The translations under genes were made by a program, and so were the position numbers. From positions 15,186,001-15,250,000 of the forward strand of contig CM049308.1 in the NCBI GenBank assembly GCA_026874595.1: a DNA stretch of 64,000 bases, in the 5' to 3' direction. The notes beneath the pieces are model-generated. The model saw only the letters and a list, made by a program, of their open reading frames with translations. It made no database searches and was not told where the DNA came from. Shown here piece by piece: positions 1 to 11,852 of the stretch. The stretch comes from Sipunculus nudus. Lineage: Eukaryota; Annelida; Sipuncula; Golfingiida; Sipunculidae. How positions within the stretch are numbered: the stretch's first letter is position 1; each line of letters begins with the position of its first letter.

Positions 1-1537
1 ATAATTTAGCATGTATTAAAAATGGAGGCTGATACCTCCACCAAAAATAATAATTTTAAAAACCTTCCTCAACCTCCAATAACATATTACGGGATCTATA
101 TTTTCGAGAAAAAAAAATTTATTTCAACACTATGTTATTCCTAATTTGAATAAACTTCAAACATTCATAAACATACTATTAACTAAGATTTATATCGATC
201 CATTTAGGCAATTGACACCTGCGTTATATCCGACTTTGTCTCAATATGAGATGCAAAATGTACTTTGTTACCCACCCCTAAAAAATTAGGTAGATCTGTT
301 CCCCCTGCCCCCCCCCCCCCCGGGGAGCAGGCCCACGGTACAACATAAATGCTTCCGTCAAACTTTGATTTGAACCAATGTACATATAATACTAGATAAA
401 AAAATTCAATTATCAGACATGAATATAAAAAATAATATGTAGCTCTGTACAACATCTCCTATTTCTTATTTAAACATGTTATAAATTACATTATCCTTAC
501 GAGGTGCTAAAGTACCAGTTGATTGCACTACTTTCAAAGTTTCTTTGGTTTGTGCTATGCGTAGCAATGTTAAACTGAGAAAAAATATGATATCCTCAAT
601 ATAAGTTTTAATGCTATAAGCTCAACGATAACTTAAGGCCTGGACGCACAAATAGACAACATGGGGGATGCAATGAGTGTGTGGCGTTTCTGATACCAAA
701 ATATCCCAAAAATGGCAAGAATCCCTTTTAAGTTGAAAATACATGTAAAATACAAACACAATTTAAAAAAAGAATGATTAACTGTTTAGTTATCCTTGTA
801 TGTAATTTGAATACTTACGTATTGTTATTTACTATCATATCTGAAGGAAAGTGGAAAAAGACATTTTTTTATCGTAGAAAGTTGTTGAACTGAGATGGCG
901 CAAGCCTGGAGGTTATATTTACATGTCAGTCATATCAGGAGTATGTCTGCAAACTTGGTGAAGAAATAAGCAGGGTTTTTGGAAATATTTGATACAAGAA
1001 GGGGACTACTGGACGGACTGACGGGCAGACAAACAGACGGATGGTGGACTATTTTAGTAGTTGCACTTACGCCTACTTGTAGGCTAATTGTGCTTGTAGA
1101 ATGCCAAACAGTAATTACATATATATGTGTCTGTATACGTTTCAACACTTCACGTATTTTGTTCTGAATAGGGCGATTATTCGTACAGAGATTTAGGCAT
1201 AATTTGTTTTATTGTCCAGGACAGTATTTGTAATAGCCTTTGTAATCCTGCTGAAATAAATATATGTTTAACCAAAAATGTTACGTTGTTTTGATCTTGA
1301 TACATAGCACCTGGAAGGAAAGGTTGTCAGTTATATAAAAGCACACAGATACAACCAGATTACGTGTTCCCTCAGCAATCCATTTGTCTGGATTTATCAT
1401 GGTCTCACAGGAATCATTTCTGAAGATTTTCAGATGATCTTTCATGATAAATAAATCTATCCTGGTCGTCAGTGGGATGATTGAGGTACAGACAGAGACA
1501 TGGTGTAAACAATCAATCAATCTAGATCAGCTAAGTT
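1..1537. other. AT-rich intergenic DNA
   Basis: I see no gene here. A C run followed by GGGG sits at 301-324, with flanks CTG and CAG that give it a loose palindromic look; it may be a scrap of the poly-C MITE family found elsewhere in the window. Around 1008-1045 there are iterated GACGG/CAGAC motifs of a kind common in dispersed invertebrate repeats. Short reading frames on both strands have no recognisable domain and look like chance. Confidence 0.5.

Positions 1538-1590
<53 letters not shown>
1538..1590. repeat. (AT)n microsatellite
   Basis: Near-perfect alternating AT dinucleotides with one short interruption near the left end. Confidence 0.95.
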
Positions 1591-1592
<2 letters not shown>

Positions 1593-3089
1593 CGAGATTC
1601 AAAAGATATAATCACAAGAATAACAGTTTTCTCCAGATAAACCCAAATGTTATTGTGTTCTATTCACTTTACCAACTGCGTTAATACTATATGTACCAAT
1701 ATCAACTTTTATTGGAGAAAAAAAAATACTTAAGGAATAAGCAAAACATTCATTTCTTAACTGTTTAACCGGTGTTCTTCCTGTTACTTCTATTAAACGT
1801 TAATTTAATTTTTGTTCAACTTCAGATTTTTCAGAGTATATCCTCCCAGCAGTATTTCTGGTCCCGGATGCCGGGTTCGGTAATGGCGGGATTTCTTAAA
1901 TAGACCCAGAACACTATCAAAGGCCCCCTAGTGCGAGCCAAGCTCTCAGACAAGCCGGGTTTCGTAAATAATGCACGAAGAACCCTCCCTTATTCCCATA
2001 AACAGCAGTATATCCCATGGTGCCATTACCTTACTACTCAACGCATTTTACTAGCGAAATATTTAGGGTGGAAAAATCAAAGCTATTTCTGGCCAGACTG
2101 ACATTAGTCCAATTTCGTTGTTTAATGACCGACTACAGAGTGACGGTTACGGAGAGCCATATGATCTTGGAATTAGCTTGAAAATGTCCAGATTGTTTGA
2201 CATTTTTTTTCATTGAGATCTTAACAACATATCATTGAAAACAACAACACTGCATTACCACATATAGTATAAGATCAAAGATATTTTAGAAAATGATTAG
2301 GACCATAAGGTCACGGGTCTAAATTCCGACAGCTCACCATTTAGTGAAAATATTTCCCAGTACTTTCTTAAAATGATAAAATAGTATTGGATGGATGTTT
2401 CAGAAATATTTGAAGATTTAGCAGTGATGTTTTCATTTTAGCCATATATAGAGATATATAGAGGATATAAAGAATGGTCCAGAAAACGTAACCGCAGCAA
2501 ATGAAAGAGTAATATGAAGAAGGTGGAACGGCTTAAAGTCTGTGAGAAAATTTCACGATAATCTTCTCTGCCACGTTTATGAAAGATCACATTTTTCGCG
2601 AGGTATTTTTTAATTTATTATAATGTTTTAGCAATAATATATATTGTGTCGACTTTACTGACCAAAAGCAATGGGCATTATCTGTACGTTGCATGAGAAG
2701 ATTTCAGACCTGCTTTGAAATAAAATCCAGTGCAGATCAATCATGATTTTAGGCTTCTGTGTTTGCCAAAAACCCATTCACACTTTACCATCAAAACAGG
2801 CAAAAATTCAACTACTTGTATATATCTTATTCATCTAAATGATATCAAGAATCCGTCAATAGTTCTTCATATTGAGGAAAGTAACATTCGTCTTTCTTCG
2901 AAAAAAGTAAAAATACCACAGTATCTTTAATCATTGTATTATGTATTTTTGAGGCCCATACGCCTCAAAGTTTATATCCTTGATTAAATTTATTCTATTG
3001 AATCAGCTGCGTAGGAAGAGATGCCTATTCAATATTTCATAAATTTAATGTAACGGTAAAACTTCTGAGCGGAAGCGTGGTTTGAATAG
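1591..3089. other. Intergenic DNA, nothing recognised
   Basis: AT-rich sequence with a slightly more GC-rich patch at about 1850-1995. The only sizeable open frame (2730-2930) is short, AT-rich in codon use and has no recognisable motif. Confidence 0.4.
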
Positions 3090-3917
3090 TGTTACGAAAC
3101 CTAATATCAACAGATCACGTATGCGTGACGAACATAAAATTTGTACAGGAGATAAAAAAATCAGATTCTGTAACACTAGGCAGCGAATAAAGAAGTCAGT
3201 GGTTTTTGTTAAAATTATATTATAATTATTTATTATAATTTATTCTTAAAACAATCCTAACATTACAATTCACCAAATCAATACAATTACAGAGTATAAC
3301 AACAGTACAACAGTAAATCAATACAAGTAGATAAATAAAGTATACAGTACCTGGATAACGCCACTGTCACAGCGACAACAATTCCTTTATAACGTACAAC
3401 CCAGATGAACAGTTAACATAAATCTTCTCAGAGAATAACAGTCCAGTTCATTCACAAAATCAATCCAGTGTAATCCCAAAGTGAAGTTCTTGTTATAATC
3501 CCAAAAGCAAACTGAAGACTATATAAGATCCGTCACAAATTTAGAAGAAAATCTAAAAATGGTGCATTTACCGGAAAAGGTCCACTCTTCTGTGTCCGCT
3601 GGAATATATCTCTCTCCTCTCTCTCGGCTCTAAAAAAAGGCCCCTTTATATAATTTTTCACCTCAAGCCGACAACTTTCCATTTCTCGAACAATCCAGAG
3701 AACCCAATAGTGCACACGTTACAGGAAACATCTAGAGCAACATCGCTGTGTTTCAACATATCAGGGTTCACACGTGGGACTGCCCGGCTCGGCCAGTCGA
3801 GAAAGCCCCAAACTAGCATGACCTCTGTGTTTACACGTCAGACCCCACGCGTGGGCCGGGCTATGCCGCCATACACATGTAAGACCAGTGCATACAATAA
3901 AAGAGACATCTGTAACA
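3090..3917 (-). mobile_element. Solo LTR of an LTR retrotransposon (minus strand)
   Basis: This 828-bp block is the reverse complement of the blocks at 11073-11852 and 52346-53195. Read on the minus strand it starts TGTTACAGATGTCTC and ends with GTAACA, the inverted TG...CA-type termini expected of LTRs. A TATA-like box lies at about 3645-3652 (minus strand), followed by a conserved segment with GCGGACACAGAAGAGTG (near 3590). Flanking 4-mers are atag (left) and agag (right), compatible with a decayed 4-bp target-site duplication. No gag or pol sequence lies beside it, so I read it as a solo LTR left by LTR-LTR recombination. A Gypsy or BEL/Pao affiliation cannot be decided without internal sequence. 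Confidence 0.85.
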
Positions 3918-4744
3918 AGAGACATTTGAAAGTGTGTTGTCTGTGATTCGCAACTGACATGTCTTAATCAATTATTACGCCTGCATGGAGAAAGGATATG
4001 GACCTTCATGGCAAGATTATTTTCTTACATGTACCATGTCAAAAAAGTGTAAATAAATGACTGACACGAGTCATGACTTAAACCCCTCCAAAGAAATATC
4101 CCTGAATTTCATATATGGTTTCATTACACCATTACTTCCCTTTTTTATAACAAATCTCGGCAGAAAGGATTCTGCGGTCTGGAACATTTTCTTGCATCCA
4201 GTGACAGACATGGAGAGCCGTCCTTGCACTCTTATTGCTTTCGCCTTTGACCTGAAATATTAAAATAAAACTGTTCACCTGGGCCAGGGTGTTCCCCCAC
4301 TCCTTTTCTAGATTCACCTCTCTCGCTCCTTCTCTGTCTCCATCAGTTACCTGTTGGTCGCTGGAGTGTAAACACCGTTTTTACTTTAGGGTACCTCAAG
4401 TGTTGAAACAAAATGCCTTAACGTGTATAATATTTAGTATATATTTATATGTACTGGCACTATATCATATCGACTGACACATACCAATCATTGTATTCCG
4501 CTCATGCCTTGTGATGGCAGATCCATATTACTCTGGCATGCTAGTGCAGTGGTATATACGGACGCCTGAGGTTACGGAATAGGAATATTACCTATATTGA
4601 GGAACGGAGCCGGTCAACCAGAAAGTTAGGAGGCATCACTCTACGAAGAAGCGTACTGACAAGAGTATGACTTTGCTGGTTAGGAATGGTGGGTAGATAA
4701 ATCCTTTTGAACACAAAATCCTTTCCTTTCCCAAAAACACCAGT
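3918..4744. other. Intergenic DNA, nothing recognised
   Basis: Contains a few short open frames on both strands (for example 4057-4263 and 4132-4317, which overlap antisense). None shows a domain or codon pattern suggesting a gene. Confidence 0.4.
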
Positions 4745-5335
4745 AGTGTATGCATAAATGTTGTTGCGGAATCCACAACAGTGAAAGATTACAGTTGTGG
4801 CCCTGACCTGTACACTGTGGTCGTGTAATGGTGAAATTGTAGACGTCCCAAAAAACACTAAACATGCTAAATATACACATCAAAATACATCCGATCGTGT
4901 CTTTGGTAGTAAATGAGTTTTTCTGGCAACATTACCACATTCTTACCTTAATAATGTAATGAAACATTATCCTCTAATATCCTTGTAAGCCTTCCGTGGT
5001 TTAAACATTTTAAACTTTATTGGACTGTTACCCTGCATAGTCCCACTTTTTTCAGTTCCAACAGTAATAATATCGGATCGGGGTCCCAGTCTAAATCACG
5101 TCGCAAAGGACTGTGGGATACATCATACAATCATGGCGACTTTTTATCTATGTAAACATAAGGTCCCTTGTAAAATTATGGATGTGAAAGGCAAATTAGC
5201 ATAACATTGGTGCTACAACCTTTCAGGAGTTTTACACAATACTAAAATGCAACGAACAGGTAATTATTTTATGTTGACACCGGATAAAAAGTCCAAAGGG
5301 TCCCTCTATTTTGAACCATACACGGTTTAAACTGT
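4745..5335 (+). repeat. Dispersed ~0.6 kb repeat, copy 1
   Basis: Aligns by eye over about 590 bp with the reverse complement of 24945-25575. Shared landmarks in order are TTGTTGCGGAATC, GACCTGTACA, CGTGTAATGGTGAAAT, TAAATATACACATCAAA, TTGGTAGTAAA, TTCTTACCTTAATA, ATGAAACATT, a GTTCCAACAG block, GCAAAGGACTG, AATGGCGACTT and TTGACACCGAATAA in the partner. The two copies differ by many substitutions and small indels, so the family is old. No coding capacity is shared beyond a short MCIFS peptide on the minus strand. Element class unknown; no clear terminal repeats. Confidence 0.75.
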
Positions 5336-5859
5336 AGGGCCCATCTCAAGACGTTGATGGAGAGGAGCAGGGCGGATCAGAAAAAAAGCGTCTTGTGACG
5401 AGACAAGTATAAATGCAGTGAAGCAGATAATGAAGTCCGCTTGATTAAGTACGATAAGAAATGCTTCAAGCCAAATTACCAGGACATATGAACAAGACAA
5501 TACCCACCATTTTATTCGTACGTCAGTATATGCACCCGGCTATACTTTCAGTAAGTAAAGAGTTATGTAACAGATTCTCCAAACCAACGCTTCTGAAAAT
5601 ATTCTTTTCTCATGATACAATGACATTGTATAATTGAAGTGTTCCATCTTCTTATAATTTGACAGTATAATACTCTTCCATCATGAGGGCTTAAATGGGT
5701 ATGTTCCGATTTGTTATCCAAGTCGAGTAAAAAAATGGTCTTCGGAATTCGGTTAATGTTTTTTTTTAATTTTTTAATATCATTTGCCCTTAAAGGGGGT
5801 GAAAAAATATTTGCAAAAAAACTATAGGGCTTGGTATCCCAAACATATTTCGCATTACA
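5336..5859. other. Intergenic DNA, nothing recognised
   Basis: A 110-codon minus-strand frame (5563-5895) runs through here but has no recognisable motif, and its right part overlaps repeat-like TATCGCGATA sequence, so I do not call it a gene. Confidence 0.4.
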
Positions 5860-6175
5860 ATATACAGCGATATGTGGTACCGTATTGCGATACAAATCGC
5901 GATATTTTCATGGTATTAAATTTATAGGGATGAGTGTGTTTACATGACATATGAAGCCTTCTTGAAATCCTACTAAACGTACGAAGATACTTTAAGACTG
6001 TCGTTAATTCCAACCCTTTTAGATGTCCAAATCTGTAACAAAACATAATATTTCTTCCAAAATATCAGTTTAAGGTACGTTTAAAAAAATTCAATAATTG
6101 AAGAATGTATCGCGACATTTGCGAATCACTGTATCGGGATATATCGATATATCGATAATATCGCTCAGCCGTATT
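5860..6175. repeat. TATCGCGATA / TATCGATA dyad-rich block, likely MITE remnant
   Basis: The left end carries cgatatgtggtaccg and aatcgcgatatttt; the right end carries gtatcgcgacatttgcg, followed by gggatatatcgatatatcga. The clustering of TATCG dyads at both ends of an otherwise ordinary stretch suggests a degraded inverted-repeat element. I found no clean target-site duplication. Confidence 0.35.
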
Positions 6176-7770
6176 ACTGACGTTACTGACGTACGCTGTC
6201 AATGTGTCCATATAAGGCATTAATTCCAGTCTTCCCATCCACAGGCATCATGATTAGGCAGTTCTCATATTTCGACTCATTGAGAATATTCAACGATTCT
6301 CGTATTTCATGTTTAAGTGGATCATATGAACCGGAAGTAACATGTTGAATGTCGTCAGACTCATTGGATTTTGGTCTTTTTTGCTGATTGTTTAACGACT
6401 CTGCTTACAAGCACATGATATCGCCATTTATTCAAATAATGCGAGTGCGCTTCCCTAATTAAATTTGTTCATTCAACCTGACACAACAGCAGGAACCTGA
6501 TCATTGTGCAAATTGTTTCACGGTGATTCGAGAGATGAAGGTTTGAGCATGTAATCTGCCACTGGTTAATCCGGCGCAGACAATAGGGCCCTAGCTCTCA
6601 ACACAGTGCAACGCACGGGGCGCGTCAGACGTTCATAGGCGAAAATTTGAAATAGCATTCAGTCTGCCGGATATGATTGGCTTTTTTATTCCACTATTAT
6701 CCCGTATCAATACCGAAGCGGTGCGAGGAAAAAGAACTACCATATTGACGACAAAAGAATAAAGAACAGCCAGGCGAAAATCTCTTCTGTTCGTCAATAC
6801 AAGCACCAAGAAAAAATACGGAAGATATTCCTTTAATAATGCCAGAGAGCTCCGTTAATACAACTAGCGTGGAGCTCCGAGAATGCCACTGCCGTACAGA
6901 TTCATAAAAAAGACCAGTAACGCGGATACTGATAATGCTAGAATCGGCTATATTGACAACGTGACCAGCATGAGTTCACGGGGCACTACAGATGAAATAA
7001 CAAGCTATGTGCCAACGGGCCCCGAAGAGGCGCGTTAAGTGGCGTGACGTCATGTCAACGGCAGACGACGCTTAATGTGGCAATTTAGCTTTTATAACTT
7101 AAGACGCGACATTGTCGTAAATGCATTTGCTGAGCAAATGTTTAAAATCTTGCTTTACTTGGAGACTTCGAACTTTAAACATGGGAAAAATCTTTCTAGT
7201 TTTTCGTAAAATACTTTCATAATGGATTTCCATTTACGTGAGACATTCCTTGTCGGTTATAGGTAGCTATATGAGGCCTGATATAATAATAATAAGACAC
7301 TAAGACGGAATACCAGCGTGAAAGTGACAGTTACAGCCGATTATGGTTAAGGATTGAATAAAATGAGTGAATGTAAAGGGTTTTAACATAAAAATGTTAC
7401 ATTGTTATGTAATGTTTAAAAAATTAAACAATAGTGTTATCAATGAAGTGTTTATATCGTATTTTTAAGATTTCAGTGTTATGAATGTAACAAAAAGTTA
7501 ACAACTTTAATTTTACAATAAAGATTATGTTTTTGTGATCATTGACGGAGCGTGATAAATTTGTTTTCTATATAGTGCTCCGCAAAATGTTGATTAAAAT
7601 TTTGGCAGTGGTATACTTATAAGCTCAGGTCTTTTCTAGTTCACATCTGTCGTCTTTGCAGGTAAAAAACGCCATGCATTTAAACTTAAACACAGTGCTT
7701 ATAAAGCTAGAAATCGTACTTATTATATCGTCTTGGAGTGTTTCTACTAATACGTATGCGTATATACATC
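6176..7770. other. Intergenic DNA with scattered CpG
   Basis: No gene recognised. A consensus CRE-like palindrome TGACGTCA lies at about 7045-7052 in a locally GC-richer patch (6990-7075). The stretch 7380-7560 is very AT-rich with several TTAACA/TGTTAA dyads. Confidence 0.4.
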
Positions 7771-8135
7771 TTAGTGATGTGCCAATTAATCAACTTTTGG
7801 TCGTTTCCTTTCATAATCGATTAAATTGATTGTATTTTGGAATAATTTACCAAAAAAGATTATGGATGCACTTCCGAAGAAGTCATTTTGTCCAAATGAA
7901 ATATTCTAATTCTGTCAGGGACAATAAGAAACACAGGAGATAAATAGCGAACAACATTTAAACATGTCAACATCCCGGCCGTTACCTCGACTTTCAACTT
8001 GGTATACAAGTCAGGCCCAATTTACTCGGTCAATATATAAGGTATAATTGTATACCATAGATTTGACGGTTATATAGGAGGTACATAAAATAATCGATTA
8101 ATAATCGATTATCCGTCGATTCTTTTCTATCAATC
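7771..8135. repeat. AATCGATTA-rich block, possible MITE remnant
   Basis: Starts with tagtgatgtgccaattaatc and contains several taatcgatta motifs, including two back to back at 8092-8112. The start resembles a hAT-type CAGTGATG terminus, but no matching right end was found. Tentative. Confidence 0.25.
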
Positions 8136-8650
8136 TTCGAATATGATTTGACAACCAGTTCTTACCACTAACACGTATATGCGTGTGCTCACTCCAGCGA
8201 TTGCAAACGCATTTTATACATTGACGTCAGTTTTAGGGTATTCCCCTGGCAGACGATTTCTATTTCTGTTGCGCTTTCTTAGGTCCTAGATTTACCGCAT
8301 ACGCATGCGTACAAAGAGAATCACTCCAAGATAATATGACATGTCCAACTCTTAGCTACGTACACGTACTCAATACGCACAAACGTATTAATGGTATCAG
8401 AGGTGAAGGTTTTCTAGCCGCTGACGCATGAGTACCACCTTCGCATTACGAACTGCATACGAATGTATTGCATAAAGTTCTTGTACTTGCTTTAGAGCTG
8501 GATGTATCAACACAAAATCTGTGCTCAACGAAAATACCTTTGGACTATCTGGCTCAGAGGCTGATTGCAAACACAAACACTAACATACGATTTGGAAGTT
8601 GGGGAAAATGTGACAACTTTGCCATCCTCGCGCTGATCTTCTCTCTGGAC
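8136..8650. other. Intergenic DNA with many ACGT/CGCATGCG motifs
   Basis: CpG-containing words such as ACGCATGCGT and TACGTACACGTAC are frequent between about 8170 and 8460. No gene or repeat partner identified. The open frame at 8468-8656 is without recognisable features. Confidence 0.35.
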
Positions 8651-9190
8651 CAGTGATGTAGTTGAGTCCATACCATCTGAGTCCGAGTGCAAGTCCGAGT
8701 CCAGGCCACTCGGGTCCAAGTCCAAGTCCGAGTCCAGGCCACTCGGGTCCAAGTCCAAGTCCGAGTCCAGGCCACTCGGGTCCAAGTCCAAGTCCGAGTC
8801 CTTGAGTTTTGGGTCCATGTTTACCTCTTGACTCCGAGTCATTTAGAGCCGGAGTCCAAGTCCAAGTCCAATACCAATATCCTTAATGAACAGTTTAAAA
8901 TGGAAATTTCGAATTACCATATACATTTTAACTTTACAGTTCACACATGCTTTTACTATAAAAGTAAATTAAGTATAAGCTCCCGATGATGAGCAAAGCT
9001 TGGTATATGTAGTGTTATTATTTTTTTATATTCTGATAGTAGTTCACACATGTACACAAATGTGAGTATTTCTCTTTTGGACTCTAGATGGACTCGGCCT
9101 GATTTTTTAAGTCAACACGTCAGAGTCAGAGTCCAATTCCGAGTCACTACAAAAGTGGATTCGAGTCCGGACTCGATTCCTAAATCAATG
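8651..9190 (+). mobile_element. hAT-like MITE built of GAGTCC motifs, copy 1
   Basis: Starts CAGTGATGTAGTTGAGTCC and ends in ggactcgattcc...tcaatg, whose reverse complement approximates the start; a cleaner right terminus of the same family is at 22371. The 8-mers just outside are ctctggac (left) and cccttgac (right), matching at 6 of 8 positions, consistent with the 8-bp duplication made by hAT transposases. The interior is packed with GAGTCC/AAGTCC hexamers, including a 33-bp unit repeated three times at about 8701-8800. Since 33 is a multiple of three, the array reads open on both strands (on the minus strand as SDLDLDPSGLD repeats); these frames are not genes. No transposase is encoded. 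Confidence 0.7.
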
Positions 9191-9354
9191 CCCTTGACTT
9201 AAATTCTACTGTTATAGACATAACATTGACATTTGCATTCGTGTTTTTTTTTTAGTAACACATTAACTGAAATATTAAGTTTACCTGGTTCAGGAAATAA
9301 TACTAAATACAGAACCGATTAACCCAAAAAATATGTGAACCAAATATTGCTGAT
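9191..9354. other. Spacer between two MITEs
   Basis: Short AT-rich spacer with a T run at about 9245-9254; nothing else seen. Confidence 0.4.
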
Positions 9355-9570
9355 CAGGGAAGGGGTCAGGGGGGTCCGGAACCACCCTCCCCCCCCCCCC
9401 CCCCCCCCCCATCTGAATTTAATGGATTCAGACCAATTTTTTGTGACCAGGACACCCCCCCCCCCCCCCCTCTCCTCCCCTTTTCCGGAACTAGCGACCT
9501 TTGCTCAGTAGTTGTTAATAGTCCTCCTGGGTTGGACCCCTCCTTATCCTAAACCCTGGAGCCGCCCCTG
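9355..9570 (+). mobile_element. Poly-C hAT-like MITE, copy A
   Basis: Begins CAGGGAAGGGG and ends CCTGGAGCCGCCCCTG. Interior landmarks shared with copies at 19229, 49721 and 51745 are a GGGGTCCGGA block, a long C run, ATTCAGAC, a second C run, CTTTTCCGGAACT, CCTCCTGGGTTGGACC and CTAAACCCTGG. Two C runs (about 9389-9410 and 9454-9470) vary in length between copies. No transposase. Confidence 0.75.
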
Positions 9571-10852
9571 ATGTGTTAAATACAATGTAACTTTCTTCAC
9601 AGGTTCTCTCCTGCGAATATCAAAAAGTTGATGCGGCTTTCCTAAGACCGCCATGCCCGTCATTAAAAAATGTCGGGTTCCCGGGGCCAGGGTCATTGCT
9701 GCCCCATCACGCCTCCCGCATCATTTTATTCAATATAAAGAAAGCTTGGAAACTGGGTACCATGGCTGCATATTACATTTAGGCATAAAATGTTGCATTT
9801 AACGCGACAACTTGATCCAGGCGCCAAACTAACATATCTCATGGCAAGCAAGGTCATGTGACCTCGACAGCACGACAAAGTGAGACCTAAATGTAATACA
9901 TTCTCTGTAATAAGGTTATACGGCCAAACCAAAATGGCGCAGGTGTCGTCAGGTGCTCTCAAGATATGGCTCCATTATCCTTATTGAATGCTCGCTGTAT
10001 GTCCGATCGGCAGAACGAATAATGTCATTTTTTCTATAACACTCACCCATTGAATCAATATGATAACTTTCAATATTTTTCCTTAATCCTTTTTTCAAGG
10101 TTGCCTAAAAGGATTCATTATGTTGTCTCATTTTAGTATTTCCTGCATAAAAATATGCTGAATATAAAATACGCTGTATACTTTTTAAACCTCGCTGCTG
10201 TATGCGTTAAAAGGGATCCTTTTGAGTATTTTCTAATAGAAGTGATCTGAATATAAAACAATGATATGCTACTAAATAATTCAGTCAGGTTTATTTAGTT
10301 CACATGCGACTCGGTAAATAGTTTATATTAGTTGTTTTTGCTAAAAGGGTCTAGATAAACAAGTTTTGCAAATTCGTAAATTGTGAACGCAGTATGATGT
10401 TTTAGCTAAAACATTAGCACATTTCTTAACAAAAATTTAAGGATCCATGACATATGATAGCTACACTACAAGTTATCTTATTACTTTATTCTATAATTGA
10501 CAGAATTAACTTAACCTAGTATTTATTGTGAAAATGCTATCCTGAATACAGAACAGCTACGATTAATCTTATTTTTCACTTTTATCGTATGTTTAAAATC
10601 TGATCTAACAAAAATTTACTAACAAACAATATATAACTTTTTACCGAAGTTCCCATGCAATCAGTTTAGCATATTTCCTTTATAGAAAGTTTTAAATATG
10701 ATAGATGTGAAATTTTAATTCTTAACTGCAAAACATAATTTCCTTATAATCTTACAATCTGATCTATGGACAGATATCTTGTTGCAAAAGAGAAACAAAA
10801 TACATCGGGGTTCAACAGTTGTACAGTCCGTTTCATCCCATCATGTCCACCT
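9571..10852. other. Intergenic DNA, nothing recognised
   Basis: A slightly GC-richer patch at 9640-9720 is followed by about 1 kb of very AT-rich sequence. The frame at 9726-9962 (minus) has no recognisable domain. Confidence 0.4.
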
Positions 10853-10881
10853 GTTTTTTTTTTTTTTTTGTTTTTTTTTTT
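10853..10881. repeat. Poly-T tract
   Basis: Two T runs separated by a single G. It could be the poly-A tail of a decayed minus-strand retroposon, but no body was recognised next to it. Confidence 0.8.
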
Positions 10882-11072
10882 GCTATGAAAATTTTTATTA
10901 GTTAAATTCAAGGAAATCAATTAGATTGTAGAGTAGAGAATTAAAGGACCTAATTTCAAAAAAGTAAATAAATAACCATACAGCGTATTTAAGAAACAGA
11001 AAATATGAGTAACCAGTCTACATTTAACAACATATCAGACACACTAATGGCTTTCATGATCATTGGTCACAT
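10882..11072. other. Spacer before solo LTR
   Basis: AT-rich; nothing recognised. Confidence 0.4.
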
Positions 11073-11852
11073 TGTTACATGTATCTGTTTATTATGCGCC
11101 TGGCAGTCTGACGCGTGTTAGGCTCAAGCCCTGGGCGTTGTTATGGGAACCATACTGGTTGAACCCTGGCGTGTAGAGACAGCGCTCGTTGTAGTCTAGA
11201 CTTTTCGGGTCTGTTCATGTGCTATGGGCGCGTGTGTAATTTGTGTTCTTTGGAATGTTCGTGAATATGGAAGTTTCTGAGCTTCGGGTGAAAAAGCTAT
11301 AAATAGGGGCCGTGTTTAGCGCCGGCAGAGAGAAAAATACCAGCGGACACGGAGGAGTGTGATTCTCTCCAAAGTTTTTGGGACCTTTTCCGAAAATTGG
11401 AGAACTAACAGATATTCTTTATACAGACTTTATATACGGATTATCTTCAGTTTGCCTTTGGGATTATTACCCGAAATTATTCATAAATATTGTTTTGATA
11501 TTGAATCGGACCATTCTCTGAGAAGATTTACAAAATGAACTGTTCATCTGGAATATTTGTGTTAAAGGACTCTTGTGACAGTGGTGGTAATCAGAAATCA
11601 AAGCCTAGGATCTTGACACTCTGTTGATGTACATTTTTATATTTGCAATACTGTGTAACTGTATTGATTTAGAGTATTGTAATGTAAGGATTGTTCTAAG
11701 AAAAAATTATAATTATTTGTTAACAAAAAATACACTGACTTCTTTATTCATTCCCCTAGACATATCACGCTGCCTAGTGTTGCGGAATCTGATTTTTAAC
11801 AATTTTATGCTAGTCATGACTACGTGATCTGTTGTTATTAGGTTCCGTAACA
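11073..11852 (+). mobile_element. Solo LTR, copy 2 (plus strand)
   Basis: 780 bp bounded by TGTTACATGTATCTG and GGTTCCGTAACA, with a perfect 4-bp target-site duplication acat on each side (11069-11072 and 11853-11856). A TATA box (tataaatag) is at 11298. It shares with the other two LTRs a GCGGACACGGAGGAGTGTGA block, GACCTTTTCCGAAAA, CTTCAGTTTGCCTTT, TCTGAGAAGATTTAC, TGAACTGTTCATCTG, a late GTTAACAAAAAA tract and ACTTCTTTATTCATTCCCC. No internal retrotransposon sequence flanks it. The short open frame at 11624-11827 lies inside the LTR and is not a gene. Confidence 0.9.

Noticed and set aside
8525-8989. Repeat-peptide reading frames (SDLDLDPSGLD on the minus strand, RVQATRVQVQV on the plus strand)
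   Set aside because: Produced by a 33-bp DNA repeat inside a hAT-like MITE; open on both strands simply because the unit length is a multiple of three.
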